Shown here one piece after another: positions 63,918 to 64,000 of a stretch of 64,000 nucleotides of DNA. The position numbers were made by a program, and so were the translations under genes. The stretch covers positions 744,001 to 808,000 of the forward strand of contig JANUBW010000003.1 of NCBI GenBank assembly GCA_024809215.1, in the 5' to 3' direction. Source of the stretch: Niastella sp. OAS944. GTDB lineage: Bacteria; Bacteroidota; Bacteroidia; Chitinophagales; Chitinophagaceae. Each line of letters opens with the position of its first letter. The first letter of the stretch is position 1. The notes below the pieces were generated by a model. It saw nothing but the letters and a program-made list of their open reading frames with translations. It made no database searches and was not told the DNA's origin.

Positions 63918-63959
63918 ATTGCCGATTGCCGATTCACGACTGCCGTTTCACGACTGCGC
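63918..63959. repeat. Heptamer tract ATTGCCG/TTTCACG
   Basis: Six in-phase 7-bp units: ATTGCCG twice, then ATTCACG, ACTGCCG, TTTCACG and ACTGCGC. The unit consensus equals that of the tracts at 22607 and 45386. The end of the window may cut off a partner tract. Confidence 0.85.
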
Positions 63960-64000
63960 GCTTAAATCATTTCAGTCGAAGGATCCCAGAAAAGTTTCTT

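Overview
The window reads as chromosome of a Bacteroidota bacterium, most likely family Chitinophagaceae (Niastella/Chitinophaga-like). Pointers are two large outer-membrane beta-barrel proteins with CarboxypepD_reg N-domains, GLPGLI and LIC11966 family proteins, exact TAnnTTTG promoter boxes with little sign of Shine-Dalgarno sequences, the futalosine menaquinone route (mqnC) and an alternative complex III operon. The genus is inference; no rRNA or tRNA gene was found.

Layout. 1-9.2 kb: tail of a SNF2 helicase, two paralogous outer-membrane proteins, a small secreted protein and a GH13 alpha-glucan enzyme. 9.2-18.4 kb: GLPGLI protein, a divergent histidine kinase/response regulator pair, a large hybrid kinase and mqnC. 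18.6-29.2 kb: aspartyl protease-PDZ protein, an M16 peptidase pair, a small membrane protein, a fused 2-oxoacid dehydrogenase E1, an Uma2 nuclease-fold protein, an S41 protease and a LIC11966-type protein. 29.2-35.4 kb: an accessory stretch, partly A+T-rich, with a SymE-like toxin, a frameshifted gene, an XRE regulator, a retropepsin-like protein, an AbiJ_NTD4-type protein and several orphans. 35.5-45.8 kb: mostly minus strand; penicillin acylase, D-aminoacylase, CsbD, two serine hydrolases and a PurN enzyme fused to a membrane domain. 46.0-62.8 kb: a respiratory cluster, actABCDEF, then cytochrome oxidase II and I, heme O synthase, two subunit III genes and subunit IV, ended by a strong terminator; SCO, DUF420 and a membrane protein follow. 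A zinc alcohol dehydrogenase closes the window.

The respiratory genes form one pathway: menaquinol (mqnC lies 28 kb away) is oxidised by alternative complex III, electrons pass through c-type hemes to an aa3-type oxidase, and SCO and CtaB supply copper and heme for oxidase assembly.

The most unusual signal is a family of degenerate short tandem tracts with a 7-bp (sometimes 8-bp) period, found in or beside many intergenic regions. They often begin next to a stop codon and several occur as inverted pairs. Two tracts lie in frame inside the linker of the PurN fusion, and others lie inside the act/cox operon. They resemble the heptanucleotide STRR repeats known from cyanobacteria, and I know of no description for this group.
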